Numbered from the stretch's first letter, positions 11,964-24,114 are shown. The stretch is DNA of 64,000 nucleotides from Teratosphaeria epicoccoides (GCA_021401465.1 JADDMT010000030.1:265557-329556); one strand, 5' to 3'. Numbers and translations are program-made. The notes: generated by a model not told the origin, from the sequence alone.

Positions 11964-13181
11964 ATGCACCCCCTCCTTACCTACCTCGACTTAATCCTCA
12001 CGCATATTAATTAGCACGCTACGACCTACGACCCTATAATCTTCGCGCTATGTGTAGCGCTCGAACTCTAATGCTACCTCGCCTCCCTCTCTAGCAACGA
12101 AAGCAACATCCTCGACCGCGCCTTCTAGCCTACCTAAACCTAGCGCACATCCCGCGACAACTCCTCTACCCTAGTCACTACAGACAGCATCTACGGCTAG
12201 CAAGAAGGCACGTAGCTCTGCCCTGTTATAGGACCCTACACGCGCGCCCTGTACCTCTCCTATACCCTCCCCTGCAGCCTCACAACCCTGTTGACCTACC
12301 TGAGCGACACTACCGTCTTCCCGCTCACAGAAACCCTTACAACCATGACGGCTGTCATCCTTAACATAACCTACATAATCACTTCCCTAATCTACGCTAC
12401 CTCCGCCTCTATAACATCCCTTACCTACCTCCTTACCTCCTCCCCCCCTTCTCTCTACTACTACTAACCTTCCTCCTCCTCCTCCTCATAGTACACTACG
12501 ACCCTCCTCCTCTACGCCTCCTATACCCCGTACCCGCTACGCTGGCCCCTTATACCCCTTACTACTCCGCTCTACATACTTACTATGTCCTCTAACTCCT
12601 TCCTGTAGCAGTTTCGGCGGATCTATAGCGCCTTACACTCCGCGCTACTCGCCGCGGCAACGGAGCTAGAAGCCGCGTTCGCGTGATTCCCTGAACTTAG
12701 GAGGAGCTATAGCGCGCACGTCGCAGTAATCCTAGGAGGGTAGGAGGACTAGACGTCTGACCTTGTAGTAGTCTGCGCCTAGGCGGAGGGGGTAGTAGGA
12801 GAGGTGACGCCTATGACGACAGGGAAGGATAAGGAGGTAGGGGTAGGGGGAGAGGAGGTGACGCCGCGGCAGATAGTAGGGATGTTAGGATGTTTAAGGG
12901 GGAGGTTAGGGAGGGTAAAGGTAGGGGGTTTAAGTAGTAGGGGTAGTAAGGGGTAGGAGAGCGTTGTAGAGGGCAGGGAGGAGGGGAGGAGGTTAAGGGG
13001 GTTAGTTGCGGGGGTAGAGGGAAGGGGGTAGAGGTTGTTAGCAGGTGTTTAGTAGATTAGAGGAAGGAGGAAGGAGGAGGGGAGGGGAAGGGGACAGGGG
13101 GAGTTTTTTTTTTCAGCAGGTTTAAGAGAGGATAGTAAGGAGGTAGGAGGGGCGGAGAGGTGTTACTATACTTTAGTGTAA
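11964..13181 (+). pseudogene. unknown Ser/Thr/Leu-rich protein, RIP-damaged
   Basis: A plus-strand frame from ATG 11964 to TAA 13179, in phase with the frame ending at 11834. It is interrupted by TAG/TAA and one TGA (near 12684, where Trp would be expected: TGG to TGA, also a RIP product). The first 170 codons are rich in Leu, Tyr, Ser and Thr. A Ser run and a Tyr run lie near 12450-12490. A helical Ala/Glu segment follows (12630-12690), then a Gly/Val/Glu-rich and Arg/Gly-rich tail (12790-13120). I do not recognise it. The region between 11835 and 11963 is C-rich and also open in this phase, so the two frames may be one gene of about 750 codons. Confidence 0.5.
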
Positions 13182-14800
13182 TAGATGTCTGCCACGGCAT
13201 AGCGGGGGGGTTTAGTTTTCTCTATTTGAATCAAAATTCTGCTAAGACAGCTATTTGATCTCTAAGGCCTAATGTGATCTGTATGCTGTTACAGGGCGCA
13301 TGCCTATACCTACTCTCTCGCGTAGATTCAACAGGAGTAAGGAGGTAATAGTAGGATCACGAGAGACAGGCAAGCCTAGTAGATATAAAGGTAAGACTCC
13401 TTTTACTACTCCTGTTGCGAAAGGTTCTCAGAGGTGTTAGCTGTAAATCTATATGCTGCCGACATTAATAGTCCTCCTAATAGAACTTGCTACTTGCTAC
13501 GTAAGCCTCACGTGCCCTATCTATCTTGCTTAGCAGATACTAAAGAACAAAAAGGAGCGCTAGGGAACATCTTAAGCGATTAGATCCTAGAGATTGTCGA
13601 AGCTGTTCGCTATAATGTAGTAGGAAATATAATTAGGATTTTTTTATATTTGAGAAGAGTAGAAGGGTAGTGTTATTACTCATCGATTCGTAGCTATGTC
13701 TAGGAGGTACTTAAATAAGCAGACTTAAGCATAGTCTACCTTACAAACAAAATTAGTTCGCGACGTAGACTATGTGTGTCCTAGCTTATACTAGACTATG
13801 CTTAAGCAAACGCTTCTAGTATACTTTATTAGTACCAAGTTAAGCATGAATTATAATAATCTACTAGCTAGTAGCTTTCAAAGTGTTTAAGGCCTAGGCA
13901 TAATACTAGCTATAAATGTAAACTATTACATGTTAAGTAGTATTGTCTATTACAGAACTAGACATTAGGTCAAGCAGGCATTAGCGAAGTAGAGTTAAAG
14001 CATTAGGTTACAGTGTATCGCGTAGACCTCTTCTAACTACTTAAGTAGTCTATTACTAAACTTCGTTCCTCTATAATGCGGCTATGTAAAGGACAATGAC
14101 ATTAGTGCTAACAGACAATAGGTGTTTGCTACTAACATACCTTGTCCTTATTAATGCTCTGCTAAAAGAAGGCTTCTACAAGAGACAGCAAATCGCCGCC
14201 TTGTTGTCTTGACCTTGTTCCTCTACATACTACGTAAGTCTATTATGAGACTAAGCGCTCTTGCTCGCTCTATGTCTATTAGTACTACTAGCTATGTAGT
14301 AGGAATAATACCTACTACACCTAAGAGCGCTCTATTTCACTATGCTAGCCTACTAACTTAGCTACCTAGACAACCTGCTTAACACTCTTGTTAACCTGCC
14401 TACAAAGCTGCTTAGCTAGCTAAGTTCTTAGTACAAAAATCGAACTAGCAGCCTAATCCTAGACCGGCCGACTAGCTCTATAGCTTCTTAACTTAACCAT
14501 GTAATGTTACTTGTAAGCAGGAGAATGTGTGGCGCTAGTAGGGTGAAGCAGCTACGTAGTAGATGTAACTACGATTCAAAAAAAGTCTGAAGTACATTGC
14601 GACTTACAAGGGAGCTAAGCGATTATAATTCGACTACTACGACGACATGAACATTACATGTAATTCGCACTCGCGATTATCAATCTCGACTAGAAGGTTT
14701 TTTAGATGCTGACGCTATTGTCAATTCATTCTAAACGGCGTGCGATAGCTTGTTAACTACTCGATTAACGTATCTATCTAGAGCACGAAAGTCCGCTTAG
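13182..14800. other. unassigned decayed sequence with a hairpin
   Basis: No protein family or structured RNA is recognisable. There is a perfect 14-bp inverted repeat (13724-13737 with 13793-13806, 55 bp apart). TA-rich words and CTAG are frequent, as in the transposons, so this is probably old repeat DNA. Confidence 0.35.
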
Positions 14801-14872
14801 CCTTCCTCTGCTTTTAGAGAGCTTGCCTATGTTAACAGTGTTAGCTCTTTGCGAGATAGTCTATCGCCATAT

Positions 14873-15058
14873 AGTCCTTCGCTATATCGTCCTTAGCTAT
14901 ACTGTCCTTAGCCATACTGTCCTTAGCCATACTGTCCTTAGCCATACTGTCCTTAGCTATACTGTCCTTAGCTATACTGTCCTTAGCTATACTGTCCTTA
15001 GCTATACTGTCCTTAGCTATACTGTCCTTAGCTATACTGTCCTTCGCCATACTGTCTA
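14873..15058. repeat. 15-bp minisatellite (CCTTAGCTATACTGT)
   Basis: About twelve tandem 15-bp units, several identical, with variants GCCATA for GCTATA and TTCGC for TTAGC. Because 15 is a multiple of 3, both strands remain open and give 5-residue repeats (plus strand L-S-Y-T-V, minus strand A-K-D-S-I). These are consequences of the array, not evidence of genes. Confidence 0.9.
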
Positions 15059-16088
15059 TCGAGATATAGCCTATTAACATAATGTCTATTAAAGTAGCGC
15101 TGTAATATCGTTATGTAGCAGCTAACGCTCGACCTCCTATCCCTGCCGTTCTATCAGATGTAAATCAATATAATCTATTCTGACATTAGCATCTAGGGTC
15201 AAATATCTCTTATAAGTGTCAAACATTGTCAAACTGCTGTCAGATCGTGTCTTGGCATTACTTCTATAGCATTAATTTGAGGTCCTAACAGTAAGACATC
15301 TGCTAGTGTTCTGAAGATCGTTTCTTTTCCTTAATGTCTTCTTACTTGCTCGTCGTCTCCAGGCGATCGAAAATCCTAGGAACTACCGCGCTTGCGCCTC
15401 GAAGTCATTCAAGGTAACAATCTTGAGCATTGTATACTCGCTCGCAAGGCGCTAGGCGTACTATGTTTAAATGCCTATTAAGCTTACCTGTAATCTTATA
15501 AGCTCCATGATATGCGCCTAACAGCTACGACTTAAGCCGTCTGCGCGCCTCTGCTAGGCATAGCACCTAGTGCGGGATCGCAAGACAATGATGTAGTACT
15601 GCTAGGCTACATGGCACCGAAGGTCTCGTTCGTACCTTAGAGCATTCTCTGCAGGACAGGCGCATTACGCTTGTCATTTAACCTGCTTCAAATCTATCGC
15701 AATGCTACGTGCTGCTGTCTACGACAAGGTATAAGTATTCTCGCATCTCCTGTCTGCTTCCTCTTCTCCTTACTCATTTCTCTGTAACTGCGGTCTCTGA
15801 TCTAAGTACTAATTGCAGGGTCCGCAAGTATTACTTACTATAGAAGTCTCTACTACTCGCAATATACTGTGCCGTAATGCTGCTGTCAATGCTGCCGCTA
15901 TTAATTGCGTACATAATCGACCGCGAGGGTAATAGACAATAGTTCTGCCGACCTCCTTAGTAAGCTACAACTATACCTACGACTCTTTGGCGATGACAAA
16001 ATTTGCCTATTCTACACATTATCGTAACAGGCAGAGCTCTAGAATAAGACTACTATAGGAGACAATGCAGGAGAAGTAGACGAGCAGA
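15059..16088. other. unassigned sequence
   Basis: No gene can be supported. Around 15360-15780 CA and TG dinucleotides are more frequent than in the transposon blocks, so this part looks less affected by RIP. Confidence 0.3.
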
Positions 16089-16583
16089 TCTAGTTTAAGC
16101 AGGGTACTATACAACAAGCAATTTGCCGTATTAGGCGCGCTGTATCAGGCTAGCGATAAGGAAGAGATGCTTATAGACAGTATAGAGGAAGACAAGCACC
16201 TGTTTGCCGGTTAAGTAGGCTATAGCGAGGCCAAAGAAGCGGCAGAGGAAGATAAGACGGCACTAAGATAGGCAAGTATAGATAACTCTAGAAAGGAAGC
16301 ATCGTTTATGCTACATGTAGATAGTAGCGGCGGATATAAGGGCAGCATAGATACAATCAAGTCGCAAGATGCTACTACGCTTAAGAAGCTGTCGTTTAAC
16401 AGCTATCTTAGCATGGCAAGAGTGCGCCTATTAACGTTGACTATCGAGAAGGTGCTTGCTTGGCTACATATAGACGCCTACGCAAATAAGTGTAAAAGCC
16501 TACAAGTCGGCATTCCTCCTACGCTATCCCTTATTATACCTGTCGACGCAAGACAGCAGGTTGCTAGCCTTCAAGCGTGTTGA
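16089..16583 (+). pseudogene. fragment of unknown ORF, lightly RIP-damaged
   Basis: One plus-strand frame reads about 165 codons to a TGA at 16581 with two internal stops (TAA near 16213, TAG near 16269), both at plausible Gln positions. The composition is protein-like: an acidic Lys/Glu/Asp-rich first half (K-E-E-M, E-A-A-E-E-D-K), then a Ser/Gly patch and a Leu/Ile-rich segment with an intact TGG Trp codon (L-A-W-L-H-I-D-A). The upstream start is not clear. I do not recognise the family and no catalytic motif is visible. Confidence 0.4.
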
Positions 16584-19500
16584 TATTAATGCCATGTAGG
16601 GCCTTCCTCTGCTAGCATTAGCGCGTAAGTAGCGTTCTTATTACAGGAAGCATTTACTCCTATAACAAAACATTAAGGAGAAATACTCCTGCAAGAGTAT
16701 AGAGACCGCTTAAACATTAATCACAGACCGCAAGGACATTCTAGCATTAAGCTCATTAAGCGTATTAAGATCTAGTAGTAGTAACCTCTCCTTAATTAAG
16801 GACAGTAGAGGCATTCACTTGTCCGCTAACTTAGAGGTTTGCTATAATAGAAGACAGACGACAGCGCATACTGACATACTGTCCACGATATTAAGATTGC
16901 TAGCTAGGTACGCCATCTGTGACTACAAGTAGCTCGCGCGAGCTTCTAGATGACTATGGCGATATTAGTACCCGTGTAGAGGAGGAAGGGCATAGGTAGT
17001 TAGAAACGTCAGACATATTAAGTGCCTTGATCTTCCGCGTAAGAGATATCTGTGTCACGTAGCTTTGTCGGTAGTCTGACAAGTGCTAGATCGTCAGGCG
17101 CCTGACAAGCTGCGGTGTATAGATAGCTATCTAGGGGACTAGAAAAGGGCTCTAGATAGCTTTTCTCTGTCCTCTAAGGGTAGAATATGCTACTACATGC
17201 TAATGATCATAAAATATCATCACGGCTAAGGTTTCCTTACATGCTAGTGATAGTAGTTGTAGTGACTCTAGAGGAGGGAAAGTTCAAGCGTCAAAATGTG
17301 TTAGCGAAGCTATTTAAAGGGCTTTTTAGGTGCTCGCGATAGCTTTTCTCCATGAAAGAGGGCCCTAGATAGCTTTTCTCTGTCCTTTAGCTTTGCCTCT
17401 AAGCACAAATACTAGCAGATCGTTTTATGTGTGTAGTCTTAGTATGTACGAGGAGTTAAGGGTATAGCTAACGCCCGGGATTACGGGCTTCAAGCAGGAC
17501 CGCTGTTAATCTAAGGAGTTAAGCTACACTTCTATATACCGCCTTCTTCTACAGACTACGGCTATCATCACCTATACATACTACCCTTGAAGCCTCGTAA
17601 GGGTCTGTACAGAGATGTCAGCGAAGCTATCTGAAGCCTTTTCTTTTTGTTACTTAAGATAGCTTTCCCTGCAAAAGATAGCCCCTAAGCAGTTTCTCTA
17701 AGATTAGCATATGCATACCTATAACCTCTATATGCAACGTCACCGAGGATTACTAGTTGCTCGGCAGCTAGTCTTCTCTAGTTCGCTACAGGATAAAGCT
17801 AAGCAGGATTATAGCCTAACGTCCTAAGCTAATAAGCCCGGCTCTTCTACTCCTTCTTCGAAGAACAGCTTAAATGGTTACAGCTAGTAGTTTATTACAG
17901 TACGGCCTAGAAGAGAGTAAGGCAGGATGATGCATTAATCTGAAAGCAGACAGCCTTCCCTACTCTGCTATAGAAGCATCTTAAGCGGATCTTCACTTCG
18001 ACTGCTAAGGAATCGCCTTACTTCTTATCTACTTGAGCCGCTAGTGTAATAACACGAAATCTTATTAGCCGGGCTGTCAGGATCTAGTATGCTTGACATC
18101 TGTTAATAGTAGCCTAGCCTGTAACTATGCTTCAGTAATTTTTCATAGCTAGGACTAGTATAGCTTGCTTTACAAGCTAGCCTAGTCAATGTTTCTAGCA
18201 GGCGAAGCTCTGTAGCTATCTGTTCGAGGCTAGCATCAGCTGCACAGATCTGTCAGAAACAGGCAAAGCAGTTAGTAAGAGAGCTAGGAGAAGGGGAGAG
18301 AGACGATTAGGGGTGTCTGACAGCAGGGATTACAGGTACATGTATTAGCAGACAACCCTGTATAGTTAAATGCAGAGAATAGAGATTCTTACGTCTGCTA
18401 TTTAATCTCGCGTTCTGCCTAACTCTTAGAACATAGCTGCATGCCCTACAGATGACTTCTCGAAAAGCTTTCGCTTCTGTTACTACTTCCTAGAGAAGAC
18501 TATTACGATAGTAACAAATGCATACAGTTGTACTAATCGTAGAACAGATGACAAGGACGTTAGTAGAGCAAGTGTTACGAGCTGTTTCACACCTGTCATC
18601 TACACTCGCATGACATTTGTGTGCTAGACAGAGTAGAGCCCTTAGATCAAATCGACTGAAGAAATTAATAGTTGAATGTTATAATGTTTAATCGATGCTA
18701 ATTACTAACTTCTAGCCTATACTACATAGTCGCTTATCGAAGCGTCTACATATGCGTTCGGCATATGAAGCGACGTTACCAGGACTCCGGATAGTCTCTC
18801 TATGCACTATATAGACACACATGACAAGTAGTCAAGATATGTTAGCTGTCTTAGGCCGTCTACTCTAACCGCTATACTCGGCTACCCTAACATTAGCGTA
18901 GCACGTAGTCTCCTTAATCTTTAATAGATCACTAAAAGAGGAGGGAGCCTATATGTAGTTACTACCTTCATTCTATAGATGCATTAGTCCTTGTCAGACA
19001 GATTACACTAGAGCTGTTAATTAACATAGAGTTAAACAGCTCTACTAGCTAATAGAGCAGAACATTACTACAGATGTAGCCCTCTTGCTAAAGACAACAT
19101 CCCTATGAATTACGCATTACATTATGTCCTTACTAACAAGCACTTAATTTCCTTTGCTAATATTATAATCATATGTACTTTACATATCTACATACTAACT
19201 ACCCTAGACTTTAGTTAATATAGAGGATATCCTTCTAGTCTAAGCAGCTTACTACTACGTAAGACTATAGTAATACAGGGGATATACTAACTAGAAACTA
19301 GAGTAATAGCTAGGGCGACTACTAGAGGCATAAAGTTAGAACTCTATCTCTATATATAAGATTAGCATAAAGATACTCTATAAGTATGTAGTTCTAAGAG
19401 GAGCTATAGAAGGACTTTCTCTCTCCTATTACAGAGTAGTACTTTCTGTCTAAAACAACATGAATTTCATTCTGTAGGTTAAATTAGTATAGACAGACAG

Positions 19501-20469
19501 GTAAGTAAAGTCATTACTAGGTAGCCCTTACCCTCTAGCTTTACGCGGCCATGTATTAAGAGGCAATACGACTGTTAGAGGACTCTCTAGAATGTATTAG
19601 TAGTAGGTAGCTACATTATACATGCTACTTATTCCTCCTTGTCATAGAAGGTCTTGTTAAGTAGTTAGCAAGAAGTAGAACAGAATACCTTCCTTGTTAC
19701 CTCTAGGTTACTAAAGGACATTCTCCTGCTACATTAACATCTGCCCCTATAGCTAATAACTAGCGCTCTAAGAAAGGACAGCTACATTAAACGCTCTCTC
19801 TACTTATACTACATTACTTTAGCAGGTTACTCTAAGTAGTAACGAGGATCAGGGCGCTATTAACTTGCCCTTAACTAGATTTAAGACCTACTCTAAAGAG
19901 GAGATACTAGAGAATAGTGCTATTAGCTAGGTACTAATTAGTTGTCTATAGCAAAGAGGGTAATATAGTATGTAACTAGTAATTAATACGTAGGTATGTA
20001 GTAGCGTATAGAGCCTCTATTCCTAATAATAGGGTAAGGTCTAAAAAAACTAATTACTGCCCTTCTTTAATTCTTCCGCGAAGCGTATAAGATGCGCCTA
20101 CATGTATCACGTGCGGCTTAGCTCCTTAGTACGACTAAATAAGCCTATAGCTTAGCTGTCTAGTATCATTTGCCCCCTTCTCCTATAAGGGTCGTCTTAA
20201 CACTTAGAGAGCTCCCTTCCTACACTAAGCAAGATTAGGTCCCCTATAGTTTACTCTGTAAGTAGGTAGCCCCCTTCTAAACGCCCTTCCTTATAGAGGC
20301 AGGTTATGAATTATGCTAGAGTTATGACTTACGTAACATGACTCTTTATTACTACGTAAAGCATGCCGCGAACACGCTCGTTAGTTCTAATTAGTTCTAG
20401 CGCTAGTTACCTGTAGTAACAGGGAGTTTATAGCTATAAGAGGCTTTTATAGCGTAAATAGCACGCAGG
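16584..20469. other. unassigned decayed repeat DNA
   Basis: No confident gene on either strand. A motif of about 29 bp containing GATAGCTTTTCTCTGTCCT occurs at 17146-17175 and 17359-17388, with shorter GATAGCTTT versions near 17339 and 17649. A nested hairpin lies at 18729-18774 (GTCGCTT/AAGCGAC outside CATATGC/GCATATG). The right end should contain the 3' LTR of element C, but without a second LTR it cannot be delimited. Confidence 0.35.
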
Positions 20470-20476
20470 TATAAAA
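20470..20476 (+). promoter_or_regulatory. TATA box for the element C antisense gene
   Basis: TATAAAA lies 55-61 bp upstream of ATG 20531. The leader between them contains TTCTTTATTACATTAAC, which recurs in the leader of the Copia D antisense ORF (45458-45474). Confidence 0.55.
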
Positions 20477-20530
20477 TCTGCTATTTGCATGTAGTAATCC
20501 TGACTTTCTTTATTACATTAACCTTTTAAC

Positions 20531-21609
20531 ATGCCTCCTAAAGGTTCTAAGATCGCTGCTAGCGCTACGCTAGCTACTCCTACGAGGTTAACAGGCGCCT
20601 AGCCTGCTTAGTTTACACTCTCCTCCTACTATAGTCATAGTAAGGAGCTACTTATTAATGACTACAAGCGCTACGCATAGTACATCGGCCTTTCTAGTAC
20701 GTATTGCTTGCTTTAAACATACGTAGGGCGCTATTAACTTGATTTTAGAGTATAGGCTATATACTATGTGCTTTAAGTTAGGATAGTAGAAGCGTTATAA
20801 GCAGTATGCCTCTTCGTCTACCTAAGGCTTACACTTCTCCTACTTATTATAACTACTAACTATGCTTGTAGCTATAGTAAGAGCAACTACGTGTACATCC
20901 CTATAAACTAGGCTATAGCGGCTAAATATAATGTCGTGCTCCACGCCTACGCTAAGGCTAAGCATGTAAGGCGCGATCCTGACACTACTAGTAAGGATTA
21001 CGCTATAGCCTAGCAAGCCTACCTAGACGCTACTACGAACTAGCGCCTGCTACTTAAGGTATGTTTTATACCTGCTTGTCATATACCTTAGGCATAGGTT
21101 TTAGGTACTAACTATCTATAGAGGCTATAGCGTAACCGCGACTCTATGCCTAAGCGCTTCCCTGCTATTACGGCTAAGGCCAAGCGTGCTGCTAGCGCCG
21201 CGCTAGCGGGTAGTAGTAGCTAGGCCGTCGCTGCTACTAAGCAGAACATATAGGCCTTAGTAGGCCTCTTTAAGCTTGGCCGCGCTATAAGTCCCCTGGC
21301 CTGTCGTTTGCTTGTCGCATACTAACCTGCTAATAGTTCCTAGATGCCCGCGTGCCCCGCGCGGATCTTACTCGCGCCGACGCTACTATGAGTAGGCTCT
21401 AGGCCTGCCTTAATGACAAGATAGAGGTAAGCATATCCCGCGAATACTCCCTATCCTATTATTGTCTGCTAACCCCTTGCTAGGAGCGTAAGGGCCTTAT
21501 AGACCTCCTAGGTCGTCATCCTGACAGTAATGAAGACGTAGAGGCAGAGGAGGATGTAGACATAGTAGTAGGGGATAATGCAGAGATAGTAGTAGAGGAT
21601 AATAAGTAG
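20531..21609 (+). pseudogene. intron-containing antisense accessory gene of Gypsy C (unknown protein)
   Basis: A plus-strand gene from ATG 20531 (M-P-P-K-G-S-K) to about TAG 21607. It opposes the Gypsy C pol, which ends near 21700 on the other strand. Exon sequence is protein-like with TAG/TAA at Gln/Trp sites. Two introns fit the fungal consensus: 21059-21121 (GTATGT, TACTAAC, TAG; 63 bp) and 21427-21483 (GTAAGC, GCTAAC, TAG; 57 bp). A third acceptor with TACTAAC ends at 21336, and the reading frame shifts there as an intron would require; its donor is uncertain. The C-terminus is acidic (E-E-D, V-V-E-D). Introns in this orientation can only be removed from an antisense transcript, which argues for independent expression. 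Family unknown. Confidence 0.55.
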
Positions 21610-21699
21610 CCCTAATTTAGGCACTCTTAGGGGGTAGGCAGCTCTAGCTATAAGCATACTTAGCTTTCGCGCCCTACCTAGGGCTAAAATATAGGTAGC

Positions 21700-23445
21700 C
21701 TGTAATGCTGTTTCCCCCTAAGCTTACTTTTTCCTTTGTCCTCTACCTGATCTCTTCTTGCCTCTCTCCTACGCCAGGTATGCTTCGATTAGGTCCTTCG
21801 CGCCCTCGTAGTCAGCTTCATCGACCTAGATGTTGTAGTCCTCTAGCTAATCCTTCTACTATACTAGGTATTAGCGTATACTGCTATGTACCCTTATACC
21901 CCTAATAGCCTTAACCTCATACTCGCTACCCTCTTTAGTAAGAGGCATAGGGTAGGTAGGCTCTTCGCCCGCTCGGCCCTTCTAAGGCTTAAGTAGCAAG
22001 ACATAGAAAACATTGTAGATCTAGTACTAGGAAGGCAGTACTAGGCAATAAGCCTGATTGCCTATTACGTCTAGCACGCAGAATAGTCCGACAAATCAGG
22101 CTGCTATCTTCTTCTTTAGTACTAGCAGTCGTAAGTTCTTAGTCGATAATAGCACTATATCTCCTATAGAGTAAGCTTAGCGCTTATGCCGCGCGTCATA
22201 GTACTCTACCTGCTAGTTTACTATTTGTCGCTAATTTTCTTTAAGCCTTTTAGTTATGTTATGTAACTAATGCGCGCGCTCTATAGCAGCTAGTACCCTT
22301 CCTTTAGCAGACTTGTCCTAAGGCGCTAATGTCAGGGAAGGCTAGAATCCTAATACTACCTAGAAAGGCGACATGCTAGTAGTAGTATTATCGCATGCGT
22401 TACTCGCATATTTAGCTTGTAGTAACAACTCGGCCTAGTTATTTTGTTCCTTATTATAGTAATAACAGAGGTATTATTCTAGAGTCTAGTTTACCTACTT
22501 AGTCTAGCTATTAGTTTGCAGATGAAAAGCTATACTAAGTTATGCTTTAGCTACACTTTGCATGTAAAGTTACTCTAGTATTAGCTAGTAAAGAAACTGC
22601 TATAATCTGAGAGTACTCCTTCTAGCATGCTAAAACGACGTACGACTTCGCGTACTATAAGGTTTACTAGTTCTACGCTAGTATATGTCTTGTTAGTTAG
22701 GACAAAGATTACTATCTTAGAGAACCTATCGACAATTACTAGGATAGCATTATACACATACCTGAAGAGCTTGCTTAGAGGCAGATCTGTAATAAAGTCT
22801 ATAGTAATCTCTTGCTATAGCCTATTAGGTAGGGGCAAGGCATACGCCTTACTATATCTGTAATAGCGCTTACTCTTTATTATCTAGCACATGTAGCAGG
22901 TTCGGACGTATTCGTCAATATCCTTTGTAATATCTAGCTACTAGTACTTTCGTGATAACAAGGCAAGGGTATAGTCTCTCCTAAAGTACCTAGCTAACAG
23001 GTTGTTATAGTATAAGCGTAGTAGTTATACCTTTAATGCTTCATTATTTAGGACCTAAATGTAATCGCTTTTATACTAGACGCTATACTTGTACTCCTAG
23101 TCCTCGCTAGTGCTTTTAGGTCGCTCTAAGGCTAATTGTAGCTTGCGAAGCAGGGTCTCTACATTCTCTGACATGTCCTTTACTAGAGACTCTTCCTAGG
23201 TTACTACCTTGCAAATAAAGGCTAGCAGGGTTACTATAGGTTAGTACTCTCTAGGTCAGGGTAGGAGCTCTATGCTCTTCGCCTGCTATATGCATGTAGC
23301 CTAGATGCGATTAACAATTAGGTTATTAGCTTGTTCTCCCTCCTAGCCCTAGAACGACAGTTTATTTCTTAGGGTTAGGAGGAGCGTGTTTGCTGCCTAT
23401 GTAGTTAGTACGTAGTCTGCGCGACAAGAAGGCCTATTAGCTAGG
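21700..23445 (-). pseudogene. Gypsy C pol, 3' part (integrase and chromodomain), truncated and RIP-damaged
   Basis: Minus strand. The fragment begins just after RNase H, then gives the integrase zinc finger (R-Y-F-R-R-D-Y near 23000, C-Y-M-C near 22900), the core with I-T-D-L-P near 22790 and V-I-V-D-R-F-S-K near 22720, and a chromodomain (Y-E-V-K-A-I-R near 21930; Y-N-I then TAG for Trp near 21820). It stops at 23445 against the 5' LTR of element A. The RT and gag of this copy are absent. The Gypsy fragment on the other side of A (30391 onwards) overlaps it in the integrase region, so they are not the two halves of one element. Confidence 0.8.
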
Positions 23446-23932
23446 TGTCATGAGTGTCATGAGTGCTATGAGTCACGAGTACTATAACCTAAGTCATAGC
23501 TGTCATGAGTGCTATAAATTAAAGTGTTATTAGTCATAGTACTATGAGTCATAACATAGGCATAGAAGAGAGGGTCTGTCATTTAAGGACAAACACCTAG
23601 ATCTGTAGGGTTAGTCTACAGATCTATAGGCCTATAGGGAGAAGGGATCTGTCATGTAAGAACAGACCCTAGGATCTATAGGGTTAGTCTACAGATCTAT
23701 AGACATAGGTCTAACAGGTCTATTAACAGATCTAACAGAGCTACCCTGTCTCTCTAGTATATAGGGATAGCTTCAGGACAGGTAGTTAGGAGCTTCGTGC
23801 TTAATTTAATATAATCCTCTCCTCTAGAGGGATTAGTTAGTACAAGGTTAATTACCTTTGTTAATATTCTTTACTACTCTGTAAGTCTAACACCTAATCC
23901 CCTTCCTGCTATTAGCACCTACCCTTCTGACA
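23446..23932 (+). repeat. 5' LTR of element A (487 bp)
   Basis: Begins TGTCATGAG (tandemly repeated) and ends TTCTGACA. It contains a hairpin AGATCTGTAG/CTACAGATCT (23599-23608 with 23616-23625), and that hairpin block of about 70 bp is present twice. The 3' LTR (416 bp) has only one block, which accounts for the length difference. Confidence 0.9.
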
Positions 23933-24114
23933 CTTTGAGCACTACTCCTAAGGAAGTATCAGGGGACTCGTTAAGCGCTTAACATATGCCTATGTTAAGT
24001 AGTTCCTTAGCTGTTAGCTCGACCTCTAGCGATAATAGTTAACTAATACTACGAGAACAAGTTACTACTATACCGCAAATTACTTAGTAGCTCAAATCTA
24101 TTCACCTTAGCGAG

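Noticed and set aside
14823..15080. Plus- and minus-strand frames of about 80 codons
   Set aside because: Both are the 15-bp minisatellite; its length being a multiple of 3 keeps them open.
22627..22863. 78-codon plus-strand frame
   Set aside because: It is the opposite strand of the Gypsy C integrase core, which carries the recognisable motifs.
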